The notes below the pieces were generated by a model, which was not told where the DNA came from, did not search any database, and worked only from the letters and a program-made list of their open reading frames with translations. The translations under genes were made by a program, and so were the position numbers. Of a DNA stretch of 29,135 nt, positions 22,173-29,135 are shown in pieces; the first letter of the stretch is position 1, and every line of letters begins with the position of its first letter. The stretch comes from an uncultured Lysobacteraceae bacterium (GTDB taxonomy: Bacteria; Pseudomonadota; Gammaproteobacteria; Xanthomonadales; Xanthomonadaceae): contig CALCNV010000171.1 of assembly GCA_937897645.1 (NCBI GenBank), forward strand, positions 1 through 29,135, read 5' to 3'.

Positions 22173-22865
22173 TCAGGCCTCCAGCGCGTAACCGAGGCCG
22201 CGGTGGGTGCGGATGGGATCAGTGTCCGCACCGGCGGCACGCAGTTTTATCCGCAACGTCTTGATGTGCGTGTCCACGGTGCGGTCGGCGCTGTCGGCAT
22301 CGCTGTCCCAGCCGCGATCCATCAACTGCGCGCGGCTGAGGATGGCACCTGGACGCTGCAGCAAGGCCGCGAGCAAAGCGTACTCATAGCGCGTGAGTTC
22401 CAGCACCACGCCGCGGAAACGGATGCGATGGCCCTCGCGGTCGATGCTGAAGTCGCCCTGCACCACCGCTTCCTTGCCCGCAGGATCGACCTGGCTGCGG
22501 CGCAGGCGTGCGCGCACGCGGGCTACCAGCTCACGCGGCGAGAACGGCTTGGCGATGTAGTCGTCGGCACCCAGTTCCAGGCCGAGCACCCGGTCGATCT
22601 CGTCGTTGCGTGCGGTCAGGAAGATCACCGGCACTTCGCTCACCCATGCCTCTTTCGCGCCACGCAGTTCGCGGCATACGTCGAAGCCGCTGCGATCCGG
22701 CAGGCCCACGTCCAGCACCACCACGTCGACACCACCGGCACGTACGCGCGGCAACACGTCGCGTCCCAGCAGGCAGTGTTCGGCCTCCAGCCCCTCGCTG
22801 CGCAACGCATACAGCACGGTGTCGGCGATGGCGGGTTCGTCTTCGGCGATCAGGATCAGAGGCAT
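22173..22865 (-). CDS. creB: Response regulator CreB
   Basis: The product has 230 residues. The receiver domain has the acidic Glu8-Asp9-Glu10 cluster, phosphoacceptor Asp52 (VVVLDVGLPD) and Lys in YIAKPFSPREL; the C-terminal OmpR-type winged helix contains LELTRYEYALLAALLQRPGAILSRAQLM and the DRTVDTHIKTLRIKLR recognition helix. It is assigned as CreB because creC and creD follow and a cre-tag lies before creD. The ATG at 22865 begins at the conserved PLILIAEDEPAI; an upstream extension to 22898 would overlap rlmJ. It is divergent from rlmJ with only 31 bases between the starts, so its promoter must partly overlap the rlmJ coding region. Confidence 0.94.
   Translation of the reverse strand: MPLILIAEDEPAIADTVLYALRSEGLEAEHCLLGRDVLPRVRAGGVDVVVLDVGLPDRSGFDVCRELRGAKEAWVSEVPVIFLTARNDEIDRVLGLELGADDYIAKPFSPRELVARVRARLRRSQVDPAGKEAVVQGDFSIDREGHRIRFRGVVLELTRYEYALLAALLQRPGAILSRAQLMDRGWDSDADSADRTVDTHIKTLRIKLRAAGADTDPIRTHRGLGYALEA
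22178..22182 (-). promoter_or_regulatory. Ribosome-binding site that sets the GTG start of creC
   Basis: GGAGG on the minus strand, within the last codons of creB, lies 6 bases before the GTG at 22171. Confidence 0.8.
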
Positions 22866-22872
22866 GTGAGCG

Positions 22873-22889
22873 AGGATAACGGCTATCCT
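22873..22889. other. Short inverted repeat between creB and rlmJ
   Basis: AGGATA and TATCCT form perfect 6-base arms around ACGGC in the 31-base divergent spacer. It could be an operator shared by both genes or part of a -10 region. No factor can be named. Confidence 0.3.
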
Positions 22890-22896
22890 GTCCCGC

Positions 22897-23754
22897 ATGA
22901 ACTACCGCCACGCGTTCCACGCCGGCAACCATGCCGACGTCCTCAAGCACATCCTGCTGCTGGCCTTGCTGGACGCCCTGAAGAAGAAGGACGCCCCGTT
23001 CTTCGTGCTGGATACGCATGCCGGCCGCGGGCGCTACCTGCTGGCGGCACCGGAAAGCCGCAAGACCGGCGAAGCCGATGCTGGCATCCTCAAGTTGATG
23101 GGCGAAGCGAAGATGCCCGAGGTGGTGGAACGCTACCTGCGCGCGGTGGAAGCCAACAACCCGGTCGGCGCGCTGATCGCGTATCCCGGCTCGCCGCTGC
23201 TGGTTGCACAGGCGATGCGTGCGCAGGATCGCTTGGCCGCCTGCGAACTGCAGCCCGATGAAGCGGAGGCCTTGAAGGAACTGTTCGCCCATGATTCGCG
23301 CGTCGCGGTGCATGCGCGCGACGGCTACACCGCAATCAAGGCGATGCTGCCGCCCAGGACCGAGACCCTCAAGTTCGCGCGCGGCCTGGTCCTCATCGAC
23401 CCGCCCTACGAAGTGCAGGACAACGAATACCCGCAGATCATCAGCACCGTGCGCGAGGCGCTTGAGCGCTGGCCGCAAGCGACCTACGCCATCTGGTACC
23501 CCATCAAACTGCGCCGCAGCCTGCAGCCCTTCTTCCGCAAGGCCGCCGCCCTGCCCGGCAAGTCGGTGATGCTGGCCGAACTGCAGATCCGGCCGGATGA
23601 TTCGCCGCTGCGCTTGAACGGCAGCGGCATGCTGATCGTCAACCCGCCGTGGAAATTCGACCAGCAGATCGCCCCGGCCTTGCCGTTGCTGAGGCACGCA
23701 CTGGGCGAAAACGGCGCCACGACCCGCCTGGAATGGCTGAAGACCGAGGGCTGA
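22897..23754 (+). CDS. rlmJ: 23S rRNA (adenine-2030-N6)-methyltransferase RlmJ
   Basis: The product has 285 residues. RlmJ methylates A2030 of 23S rRNA using S-adenosylmethionine. It starts with MNYRHAFHAGNHADVLKHI, an almost invariant beginning of the RlmJ (YhiR) family, and has the SAM-binding FVLDTHAGRGRY, YPGSP, and the catalytic DPPY motif at residues 168-171 (GLVLIDPPYEVQ). GSGMLIVNPPWKFD near the C-terminus is also conserved. The ATG at 22897 is fixed by the conserved N-terminus. The gene is divergent from creB; the DUF808 gene follows after 70 bases. Confidence 0.96.
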   Translation: MNYRHAFHAGNHADVLKHILLLALLDALKKKDAPFFVLDTHAGRGRYLLAAPESRKTGEADAGILKLMGEAKMPEVVERYLRAVEANNPVGALIAYPGSPLLVAQAMRAQDRLAACELQPDEAEALKELFAHDSRVAVHARDGYTAIKAMLPPRTETLKFARGLVLIDPPYEVQDNEYPQIISTVREALERWPQATYAIWYPIKLRRSLQPFFRKAAALPGKSVMLAELQIRPDDSPLRLNGSGMLIVNPPWKFDQQIAPALPLLRHALGENGATTRLEWLKTEG

Positions 23755-23824
23755 CTTCACAAGGCCCGCCCACGAGGCTGTGCGAGAATCCACACCCTCC
23801 CGTTCAACTGACTGAAACCACTCC

Positions 23825-24778
23825 ATGGCCGGATCCAGCCTGTTTGCCCTGATCGACGACATCGCCACCCTGCTGGACGACGTGTCGGTGATGACCAAGG
23901 TCGCCGCAAAGAAGACCGCGGGCGTGCTTGGCGACGACCTGGCGCTCAACGCGCAGCAGGTGACCGGGGTCAAGGCCGACCGCGAGCTGCCGGTGGTCTG
24001 GGCCGTGGCCAAGGGCTCGTCGCTCAACAAGGTCATCCTGGTGCCTGCCGCGCTGGCGATCAGTGCGCTGGAAACCTGGCTGCACGCGAAGGGCTACAAC
24101 ATCCCGCTGATCACCCCGCTGATGATGCTGGGCGGCGCGTTCCTGTGCTTCGAAGGTGCGGAAAAGCTGGCGCACAAGTTCCTGCATGCAAAGGAAGAGG
24201 ACGACAAGCACCACGCGCAGCTGGTGCAGGCGGTGCAGGACGAGAACGTGGACATGGTGGCGTTCGAGAAAGACAAGATCCGCGGCGCCATCCGTACCGA
24301 TTTCATCCTGTCGGCCGAGATCATCGTGATTTCACTGGGCACCCTGGTCGGACGTACGCTGACCGAGCAATTGATGACGCTGGTCGCCATTTCCATCGTC
24401 ATGACCATTGGCGTTTACGGCCTGGTCGCCGGCATCGTGAAGCTGGACGATGCGGGACTGGCGCTCAATCGCGATGGCCGCGACAACGGCTGGGCCCGGT
24501 TCAAGCGCGCTTTGGGCAACGGCATCCTGCGCAGCGCGCCCTACCTGATGAAGTTCCTGTCCGTGGCCGGCACGGTGGCCATGTTCCTGGTGGGTGGCAA
24601 CATCCTGGTCCACGGATTCCCCTTCCTGCACCATTTCATCGAACCGTACACGCGGGCGCCGACCGGGTCCCTGCTGTCGATGCTGTTCAGCGCGGCGGTC
24701 GGCCTCGTGGCCGGTGGCATCCTGGTGGCTGTGTTCACCCTGGTTTCGCGCCTGCGTGGGAAGCCCCAGCAGGCCTGA
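23825..24778 (+). CDS. DUF808 integral membrane protein (YedI-like)
   Basis: The product has 317 residues. The N-terminal GSSLFALIDDIATLLDDVSVMTKVAAKKTAGVLGDDLALNA region (cited in part: DDIATLLDDVSVMTKVA) and VTGVKADRELPVVWAVAKGS are signatures of DUF808/YedI, a family of conserved inner-membrane proteins with no known function. About six hydrophobic segments follow, including VILVPAALAISALETWL, LITPLMMLGGAFLCFEG, and two C-terminal ones. A hydrophilic, charged loop (HAKEEDDKHHAQLV) lies in the middle. It could share a transcript with rlmJ, but the 70-base gap is also long enough for a promoter. Confidence 0.92.
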   Translation: MAGSSLFALIDDIATLLDDVSVMTKVAAKKTAGVLGDDLALNAQQVTGVKADRELPVVWAVAKGSSLNKVILVPAALAISALETWLHAKGYNIPLITPLMMLGGAFLCFEGAEKLAHKFLHAKEEDDKHHAQLVQAVQDENVDMVAFEKDKIRGAIRTDFILSAEIIVISLGTLVGRTLTEQLMTLVAISIVMTIGVYGLVAGIVKLDDAGLALNRDGRDNGWARFKRALGNGILRSAPYLMKFLSVAGTVAMFLVGGNILVHGFPFLHHFIEPYTRAPTGSLLSMLFSAAVGLVAGGILVAVFTLVSRLRGKPQQA

Positions 24779-24853
24779 ACCGATGCCGCCGTGGCCATCG
24801 GTCGCGCCGGATAGAGCAATCGTTCATCGCGAATCGTGGGAACATGTACCGCT

Positions 24854-25399
24854 ATGAATGGCCACAAAAAACGACTCCCGCCCTGGCACGAGCACTTCCG
24901 GCTGCCCAATGGCCGTGACTTGCTGATCCGCCCCATCCGCCCCGAAGACGCCGACCCCATCCAGGGCGCGTTCGCCCTGCTGGGGCCGGAGGAAGTACGC
25001 CAGCGCTTCCTGTACACCTTGAAAGAACTGACCCCGGAAATGGCGCATCGCCTGTGCCACCCGGATCCGCGCAGTGAATTTGCCCTGGTCGCCGCCGAAG
25101 ACCTGCCCCCGGGCGAAGCGCTGGTGGGTGCCGTGGCCCGCGCATCCATCACCCCGCGCACGCGTGATGCGGAATTCGCCATCCTGGTCAGCCATTTCAT
25201 CGCCGGGCAAGGCCTCGGCCGCCAGTTGATGCGCAAACTGGTGAAATGGGCCAAGACCAAGAAGCTCGACCGCCTGTACGGCGATGTCCTCGACCACAAC
25301 CACCCCATGCTGCAACTGGCCCAATCGCTGGGTTTCAAGCGCGTGCGCGAGCACGATGCGCCGGGGCTGGTGCGGGTGGTGCTGGATCTGAATGACTGA
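24854..25399 (+). CDS. GNAT-family N-acetyltransferase (Pat-like acetyltransferase domain)
   Basis: The product has 181 residues. It begins with FRLPNGRDLLIRPIRPEDADPIQ and continues with LGPEEVRQRFLYTLKELT, which resembles the acetyltransferase domain of Pat/YfiQ-type protein lysine acetyltransferases, here without the acyl-CoA-synthetase-like part. The acetyl-CoA loop is FIAGQGLGRQLMRKLV (Q-G-L-G-R), and LDHNHPMLQLAQSLGFKRV is the conserved C-terminal element. A role in protein acetylation is possible but inferred. The ATG at 24854 is preferred; a GTG at 24836 in the same frame is an alternative. Neither has an obvious ribosome-binding site. Confidence 0.85.
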   Translation: MNGHKKRLPPWHEHFRLPNGRDLLIRPIRPEDADPIQGAFALLGPEEVRQRFLYTLKELTPEMAHRLCHPDPRSEFALVAAEDLPPGEALVGAVARASITPRTRDAEFAILVSHFIAGQGLGRQLMRKLVKWAKTKKLDRLYGDVLDHNHPMLQLAQSLGFKRVREHDAPGLVRVVLDLND

Positions 25400-25402
25400 T
25401 CT

Positions 25403-25514
25403 GGTTGTTGGTTCTAGGTTGTTGGTTGTTGGCCTCCTCCCTTGCGAAGCAGGGGAGGATTGAGGAGGGGTGCTCTTGATCTTGATCCTGTCCTAGAACC
25501 AACAACCAACAACC
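25403..25514. repeat. Composite repeat: GGTTSTTGG arms around the 42-bp core, upstream of mfd
   Basis: Arm 25403-25432 is mirrored by 25492-25514; 16 bases (GGTTGTTGGTTCTAGG) match exactly, including the unusual CTAGG variant in both arms. The enclosed core 25432-25473 is identical over 42 bp to 7191-7232, followed by GATCTTGATC units. It fills most of the 142-base gap between the GNAT gene and mfd, where the mfd promoter must also lie. Confidence 0.9.
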
Positions 25515-25541
25515 GCTACTCCCCGCTAAAATAAGCGGCTG

Positions 25542-28500
25542 ATGAAAACAACCTCCCCTACTCCGCCGCTGCCCAAGAGCGGTCACCTGCGTACCTGGTG
25601 GCGTGCGCCGGCCTCGCCGACGGCATTGGCCTGGTTCATCGCGCGTGCCGCAGAAACACATGACGGGCCGCTGCTCGTCGTGGCGCGCGACAACCAGGGT
25701 GCCCACCAGCTCGAAGCGGACCTGCACACCCTGCTGGGTCCGGGTTCGGAGCTTCCGGTATTGCCGTTCCCGGATTGGGAAACCCTGGCCTACGACCGCT
25801 TCAGCCCGCACCCCGACATCATTTCCCAGCGGCTTGCGGCCTTGCATGCGCTGCCCACGCTGAAGCACGGCATCGTGGTGGTGCCGGTGCAGACCTTGAT
25901 GCAGCGCCTGCCACCACTGCGCTACGTGGTGGGCGGAAGTTTCGACCTGAAGGTCGGCCAGGTCCTGGATTTCGACCAGGAAAAGCGCCGCCTGGAAACC
26001 GCGAGCTACCGCAACGTCCCGCAGGTGCTGGATCCGGGTGATTTCGCCGTGCGCGGCGGCCTGTTGGACGTGTACCCGATGGGCGCGGACGCGCCGTTGC
26101 GCATCGAGCTGTTGGATGACGTGATCGACTCGATCCGCGCCTTCGATCCGGAAACCCAGCGCTCACTGGACAAGGTCGATGCCGTGCAGATGCTGCCCGG
26201 CCGCGAGGTACCGCTGGACGACCTGTCCCTGCAACGCGCGCTGGATACGCTGCGCGAACGCTTCGACGTGGACACGCGCCGCAGCGCGCTGTACCAGGAC
26301 CTGAAATCAGGCATCGCGCCGGCGGGCGTGGAGTACTACCTGCCCCTGTTCTTCGAACAGACTTCCACCTTGTTCGATTACTTCAACGGCAATGTCCTGC
26401 CTTTGATTGGCGACGGCGCGCATGAAGCCGCCGAAGCCTTCTGGGCGCAGACCAGCAACCGCTACGAGCAGCGCCGCCACGACATCGAACGGCCGTTGCT
26501 GCCACCCGATGAACTCTATCTTCCGCCCGCGGCGTTGCGTGAACGACTCAACCAGGTTGCGCGCATCGAAGTCTGTGGCCCCGACCACCCGCGACGCGAG
26601 GACGCAAAACCACTGGGCGAACAACCCGCGCCGGTGTTGCCGCTGGCGGCGAAGGACGCGGAACCTGCCGCCGCGATCAAGTCGTTCCTGTCCAGCTACA
26701 AGGGACGCGTGCTGGTCGCCGCGGACTCCCCGGGCCGGCGTGAAGCGTTGATGGAAGTGATGCAGGCGGCGGGATTGGTGCCGGAGGTCCTGGGAAGCTT
26801 TACCGACTTCGCATCAAATCGTCATCCCCGCGAAGGCGGGGACCCAAGGACTTTGGCTTCTGATTCGAAAGCAGAAACCAAAGCAAAGTCCCTGGGTTCC
26901 CGCCTTCGCGGGAATGACGACTCGGTTGTTAGCGGCAGCGCACGCTTTGCCATTGCAGTCGCTCCGCTGGAAGACGGCTTCGCCCTGGACACACCGCACA
27001 TCGCCGTCCTCACCGAACGCCAACTCTTCCCCGAACGCGCCACCCAGCCGCACCGGCGCAAGCGCACCGGACGCGAACCCGAAGCCATCATCCGCGACCT
27101 GGGCGAACTGAGCGAAGGCGCGCCCATCGTCCACGAAGACCACGGCGTAGGCCGCTATCGCGGGCTGGTGGTGCTGGAGGCTGGCGGCACGCCCGGCGAA
27201 TACCTGGAAATCGAGTACGCCAAGGGCGACCGCCTGTACGTGCCGGTCGCGCAGTTGCACCTGATCAGCCGTTACTCTGGCGCCTCCGTTGAAACCGCGC
27301 CGCTGCATTCGCTGGGTGGCGAAGCCTGGACCAAGGCCAAGCGCAAGGCGGCGGAAAAAGTCCGCGACGTGGCCGCTGAACTCCTGGAAATCCAGGCGCG
27401 TCGGCAGGCGCGCGCCGGATTGGCCCTGCATCTCGATCGTGCGATGTACGAACCGTTCGCGGCCGGCTTCCCATTCGAGGAAACTCCCGACCAGCATCAC
27501 GCCATCGAAGCCGTGCTGCGCGATCTGTCCAGTTCGCAACCGATGGACCGCGTGGTCTGCGGCGACGTGGGTTTCGGCAAGACCGAAGTCGCCCTGCGTG
27601 CCGCGTTCGCCGCCGCCAGCGCCGGCAAGCAGGTCGCGGTGCTGGTGCCGACCACGCTGTTGGCCGAACAGCATTACCGCAACTTCCGCGACCGCTTCGC
27701 CGATTGGCCGCTGCGCGTGGAAGTGCTGTCGCGCTTCAAGACGACGAAGGAAATCAAGGCCGAGCTGGATAAAGTCAGCGAAGGCACGCTGGACGTGATT
27801 GTCGGCACTCATCGCTTACTGCAGCCCGACGTGAAGTTCAAGGACCTCGGCCTGGTGATCGTGGACGAGGAGCAGCGGTTTGGCGTGCGCCAGAAGGAAG
27901 CATTGAAAGCCTTGCGCGCGAATGTCCACCTGCTGACGCTGACCGCCACGCCGATCCCGCGCACGCTCAACATGGCCATGGCCGGGCTGCGCGACCTGTC
28001 CATCATCGCGACGCCGCCGCCCAACCGGCTGGCGGTGCAGACCTTCATCACGCCATGGGACGAAGCGCTGTTGCGTGAGTCGTTCCAGCGCGAACTGGCG
28101 CGCGGCGGGCAGGTGTATTTCCTGCACAACGACGTGGAAAGCATCGGCCGCATGCAGCGCGACCTGCAGGCGCTGGTGCCGGAGGCGCGCATCGGCATCG
28201 CCCACGGGCAGATGCCGGAGCGCGAGCTGGAACAGGTGATGCTCGACTTCCAGAAACAGCGCTTCAATGTATTGCTGTGCACGACCATCATCGAATCCGG
28301 CATCGATATCCCCAATGCCAACACCATCATCATCAACCGCGCGGACCGTTTCGGCCTGGCCCAGCTGCACCAGCTGCGTGGCCGCGTGGGACGTTCCCAC
28401 CATCGCGCCTATGCCTACCTGGTCGTACCGGAGAGGCGCGCCATGACCGGCGATGCGCAACGCCGACTGGATGCCATCGCCGCGATGGACGAACTGGGCG

Positions 28501-29117
28501 CGGGTTTCACCCTGGCCACGCACGATCTTGAAATCCGCGGTGCCGGTGAACTGCTGGGTGAGGACCAGAGCGGGCAGATGGCCGAAGTCGGCTTCAGCCT
28601 GTACACCGAACTGCTGGAACGCGCGGTGCGATCGATCAGGCAGGGCAAGTTGCCGGACATGGACGCAGGCACGGCGCACGGTGCCGACGTCGAGCTGCAC
28701 ATTCCTTCGTTGATACCGGACGATTACCTGCCTGACGTGCATACGCGCCTGACCCTGTACAAGCGCATCAGCAGCGCGCGTGATGGCGATGAACTGCGCG
28801 ACCTGCAGGTGGAGATGATCGACCGCTTCGGCCTGTTCCCGGATGCGGTGAAGCATCTGTTCGCCATCGCCGACCTGAAGCTCACCGCCACTGCCATGGG
28901 CCTGCGCAAACTGGACCTGGGCGAGAACGGCGGGCGCATCGTGTTCGAACCGCAGCCGAACATCGACCCCATGGCCGTGATCCAGATGATCCAGAAGCAG
29001 CCCAAGCTCTACGCCATGGACGGGCCGGACAAACTCAAGATCAAGCTGCCGCTGCCCGAGGCGGCGGATCGCTTCAATGCCGCGCGCGGGTTGCTGGCGG
29101 CACTGGGCAAGGCCTGA
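25542..29117 (+). CDS. mfd: Transcription-repair coupling factor Mfd, with in-frame repeat insertion
   Basis: This 1191-residue ATP-dependent translocase removes RNA polymerase stalled at DNA lesions and recruits UvrA. The N-terminal UvrB-like domain has PVLPFPDWETLAYDRFSPH; the RNA-polymerase-interacting domain begins near residue 515 with HEDHGVGRY at 531-539; helicase motifs include GDVGFGKT (674-681), DEEQ (775-778), LTLTATPIPRTL and the RGRVGRSHHRAYAY region; the C-terminal domain contains LYTELLERAV and IPSLIPDDYL. It is 43 residues longer than E. coli Mfd (1148). About 35 of these, residues 426-460, are a translated palindromic repeat (NRHPREGGDP...SRLRGNDD) in the region between the UvrB-like part and the polymerase-interacting domain. 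The helicase motifs are intact, so the protein is probably functional. The ATG at 25542 lies 27 bases after the upstream repeat. Confidence 0.97.
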   Translation: MKTTSPTPPLPKSGHLRTWWRAPASPTALAWFIARAAETHDGPLLVVARDNQGAHQLEADLHTLLGPGSELPVLPFPDWETLAYDRFSPHPDIISQRLAALHALPTLKHGIVVVPVQTLMQRLPPLRYVVGGSFDLKVGQVLDFDQEKRRLETASYRNVPQVLDPGDFAVRGGLLDVYPMGADAPLRIELLDDVIDSIRAFDPETQRSLDKVDAVQMLPGREVPLDDLSLQRALDTLRERFDVDTRRSALYQDLKSGIAPAGVEYYLPLFFEQTSTLFDYFNGNVLPLIGDGAHEAAEAFWAQTSNRYEQRRHDIERPLLPPDELYLPPAALRERLNQVARIEVCGPDHPRREDAKPLGEQPAPVLPLAAKDAEPAAAIKSFLSSYKGRVLVAADSPGRREALMEVMQAAGLVPEVLGSFTDFASNRHPREGGDPRTLASDSKAETKAKSLGSRLRGNDDSVVSGSARFAIAVAPLEDGFALDTPHIAVLTERQLFPERATQPHRRKRTGREPEAIIRDLGELSEGAPIVHEDHGVGRYRGLVVLEAGGTPGEYLEIEYAKGDRLYVPVAQLHLISRYSGASVETAPLHSLGGEAWTKAKRKAAEKVRDVAAELLEIQARRQARAGLALHLDRAMYEPFAAGFPFEETPDQHHAIEAVLRDLSSSQPMDRVVCGDVGFGKTEVALRAAFAAASAGKQVAVLVPTTLLAEQHYRNFRDRFADWPLRVEVLSRFKTTKEIKAELDKVSEGTLDVIVGTHRLLQPDVKFKDLGLVIVDEEQRFGVRQKEALKALRANVHLLTLTATPIPRTLNMAMAGLRDLSIIATPPPNRLAVQTFITPWDEALLRESFQRELARGGQVYFLHNDVESIGRMQRDLQALVPEARIGIAHGQMPERELEQVMLDFQKQRFNVLLCTTIIESGIDIPNANTIIINRADRFGLAQLHQLRGRVGRSHHRAYAYLVVPERRAMTGDAQRRLDAIAAMDELGAGFTLATHDLEIRGAGELLGEDQSGQMAEVGFSLYTELLERAVRSIRQGKLPDMDAGTAHGADVELHIPSLIPDDYLPDVHTRLTLYKRISSARDGDELRDLQVEMIDRFGLFPDAVKHLFAIADLKLTATAMGLRKLDLGENGGRIVFEPQPNIDPMAVIQMIQKQPKLYAMDGPDKLKIKLPLPEAADRFNAARGLLAALGKA
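26819..26920. repeat. Palindromic repeat (CGTCATTCCCGCGAAGGCGG family) in frame inside mfd
   Basis: Arm 26819-26855 pairs with 26884-26920 over 37 bases with three mismatches, around a 28-base loop that contains a small palindrome (TTCTG...CAGAA). It is the same family as 18565-18665. It is read through without a stop codon in the mfd frame. Confidence 0.93.
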
Positions 29118-29135
29118 CCAGGTTTTCCTGCTTTA

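Noticed and set aside
20813..22264. A 483-codon open frame opposite creC
   Set aside because: It is antisense to a complete histidine kinase with all motifs, and its peptide is low-complexity and rich in His, Gln and Arg, typical of shadow frames.
22531..24036. A 501-codon minus-strand open frame across rlmJ and the start of creB
   Set aside because: It overlaps two confidently identified genes and shows no recognisable domain.
4571..25514. The repeated GGTTSTTGG elements as a CRISPR array
   Set aside because: The copies are dispersed over 21 kb, lack regular spacers, and no cas gene is present.
26819..26920. Insertion in Mfd as a possible intein
   Set aside because: It is about 35 residues, has no splicing motifs, and is explained by the palindromic repeat.

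Overview
The window is chromosomal DNA of a GC-rich gammaproteobacterium, most likely a member of the Xanthomonadaceae/Lysobacteraceae (Lysobacter, Pseudoxanthomonas, Thermomonas or a relative). This is inferred from the GC-rich codon use, the combination of an NAD-type isocitrate dehydrogenase, BepA-like protease, phoB-phoR-ppk-ppx run and creBCD set, and the many palindromic interspersed repeats. No sequence search was possible, so the genus is not fixed.

Layout. 1-600: the tail of an unknown gene and a small membrane-anchored HIRAN-like protein, possibly the edge of an accessory region. 642-1029: a tRNA operon on the minus strand (Pro-UGG, Arg-UCU, His-GUG) with a clear sigma70-type promoter. 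1126-3279: a Bax-inhibitor-1 family membrane protein and a convergent NhaC-type Na+/H+ antiporter, sharing a hairpin terminator. 3421-5309 (minus): NAD-isocitrate dehydrogenase, then an overlapping glutaredoxin / AhpD-like carboxymuconolactone decarboxylase pair. 5516-14311 (plus): BepA-like periplasmic protease, then phosphate regulators phoB and phoR, polyphosphate kinase ppk1, exopolyphosphatase ppx and an aldo/keto reductase. A Pho-box-like site lies upstream of phoB, so phosphate sensing and polyphosphate metabolism appear linked. 14312-14895: a low-GC patch with an orphan exported protein. 15079-16852: a GT4-type glycosyltransferase overlapping a PAP2 phosphatase. 16949-18435 (minus): a GNAT acetyltransferase translationally coupled to a carbon-nitrogen hydrolase. 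18724-22865 (minus): creB-creC-creD plus a small unknown gene, with a near-consensus cre-tag in front of creD. 22897-29117 (plus): rlmJ, a DUF808 membrane protein, a GNAT protein and mfd.

The most unusual content is the interspersed repeats. At least four kinds of inverted repeat occupy the intergenic gaps: (GGTTSTTGG)n arms with an optional 42-bp core; GTAGGAGC-type REP palindromes; a repeat with CGTCATTCCCGCGAAGGCGG arms; and a GGCTGGGTTGGC palindrome. Two of these kinds also lie in frame inside protein genes: one in mfd (about residues 426-460) and one in the glycosyltransferase (about residues 59-74). A REP copy also supplies the stop codon of the carbon-nitrogen hydrolase. No transposase is present in the window. 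Otherwise the genes are ordinary housekeeping and regulatory loci; I see no CRISPR array, prophage module or complete mobile element.
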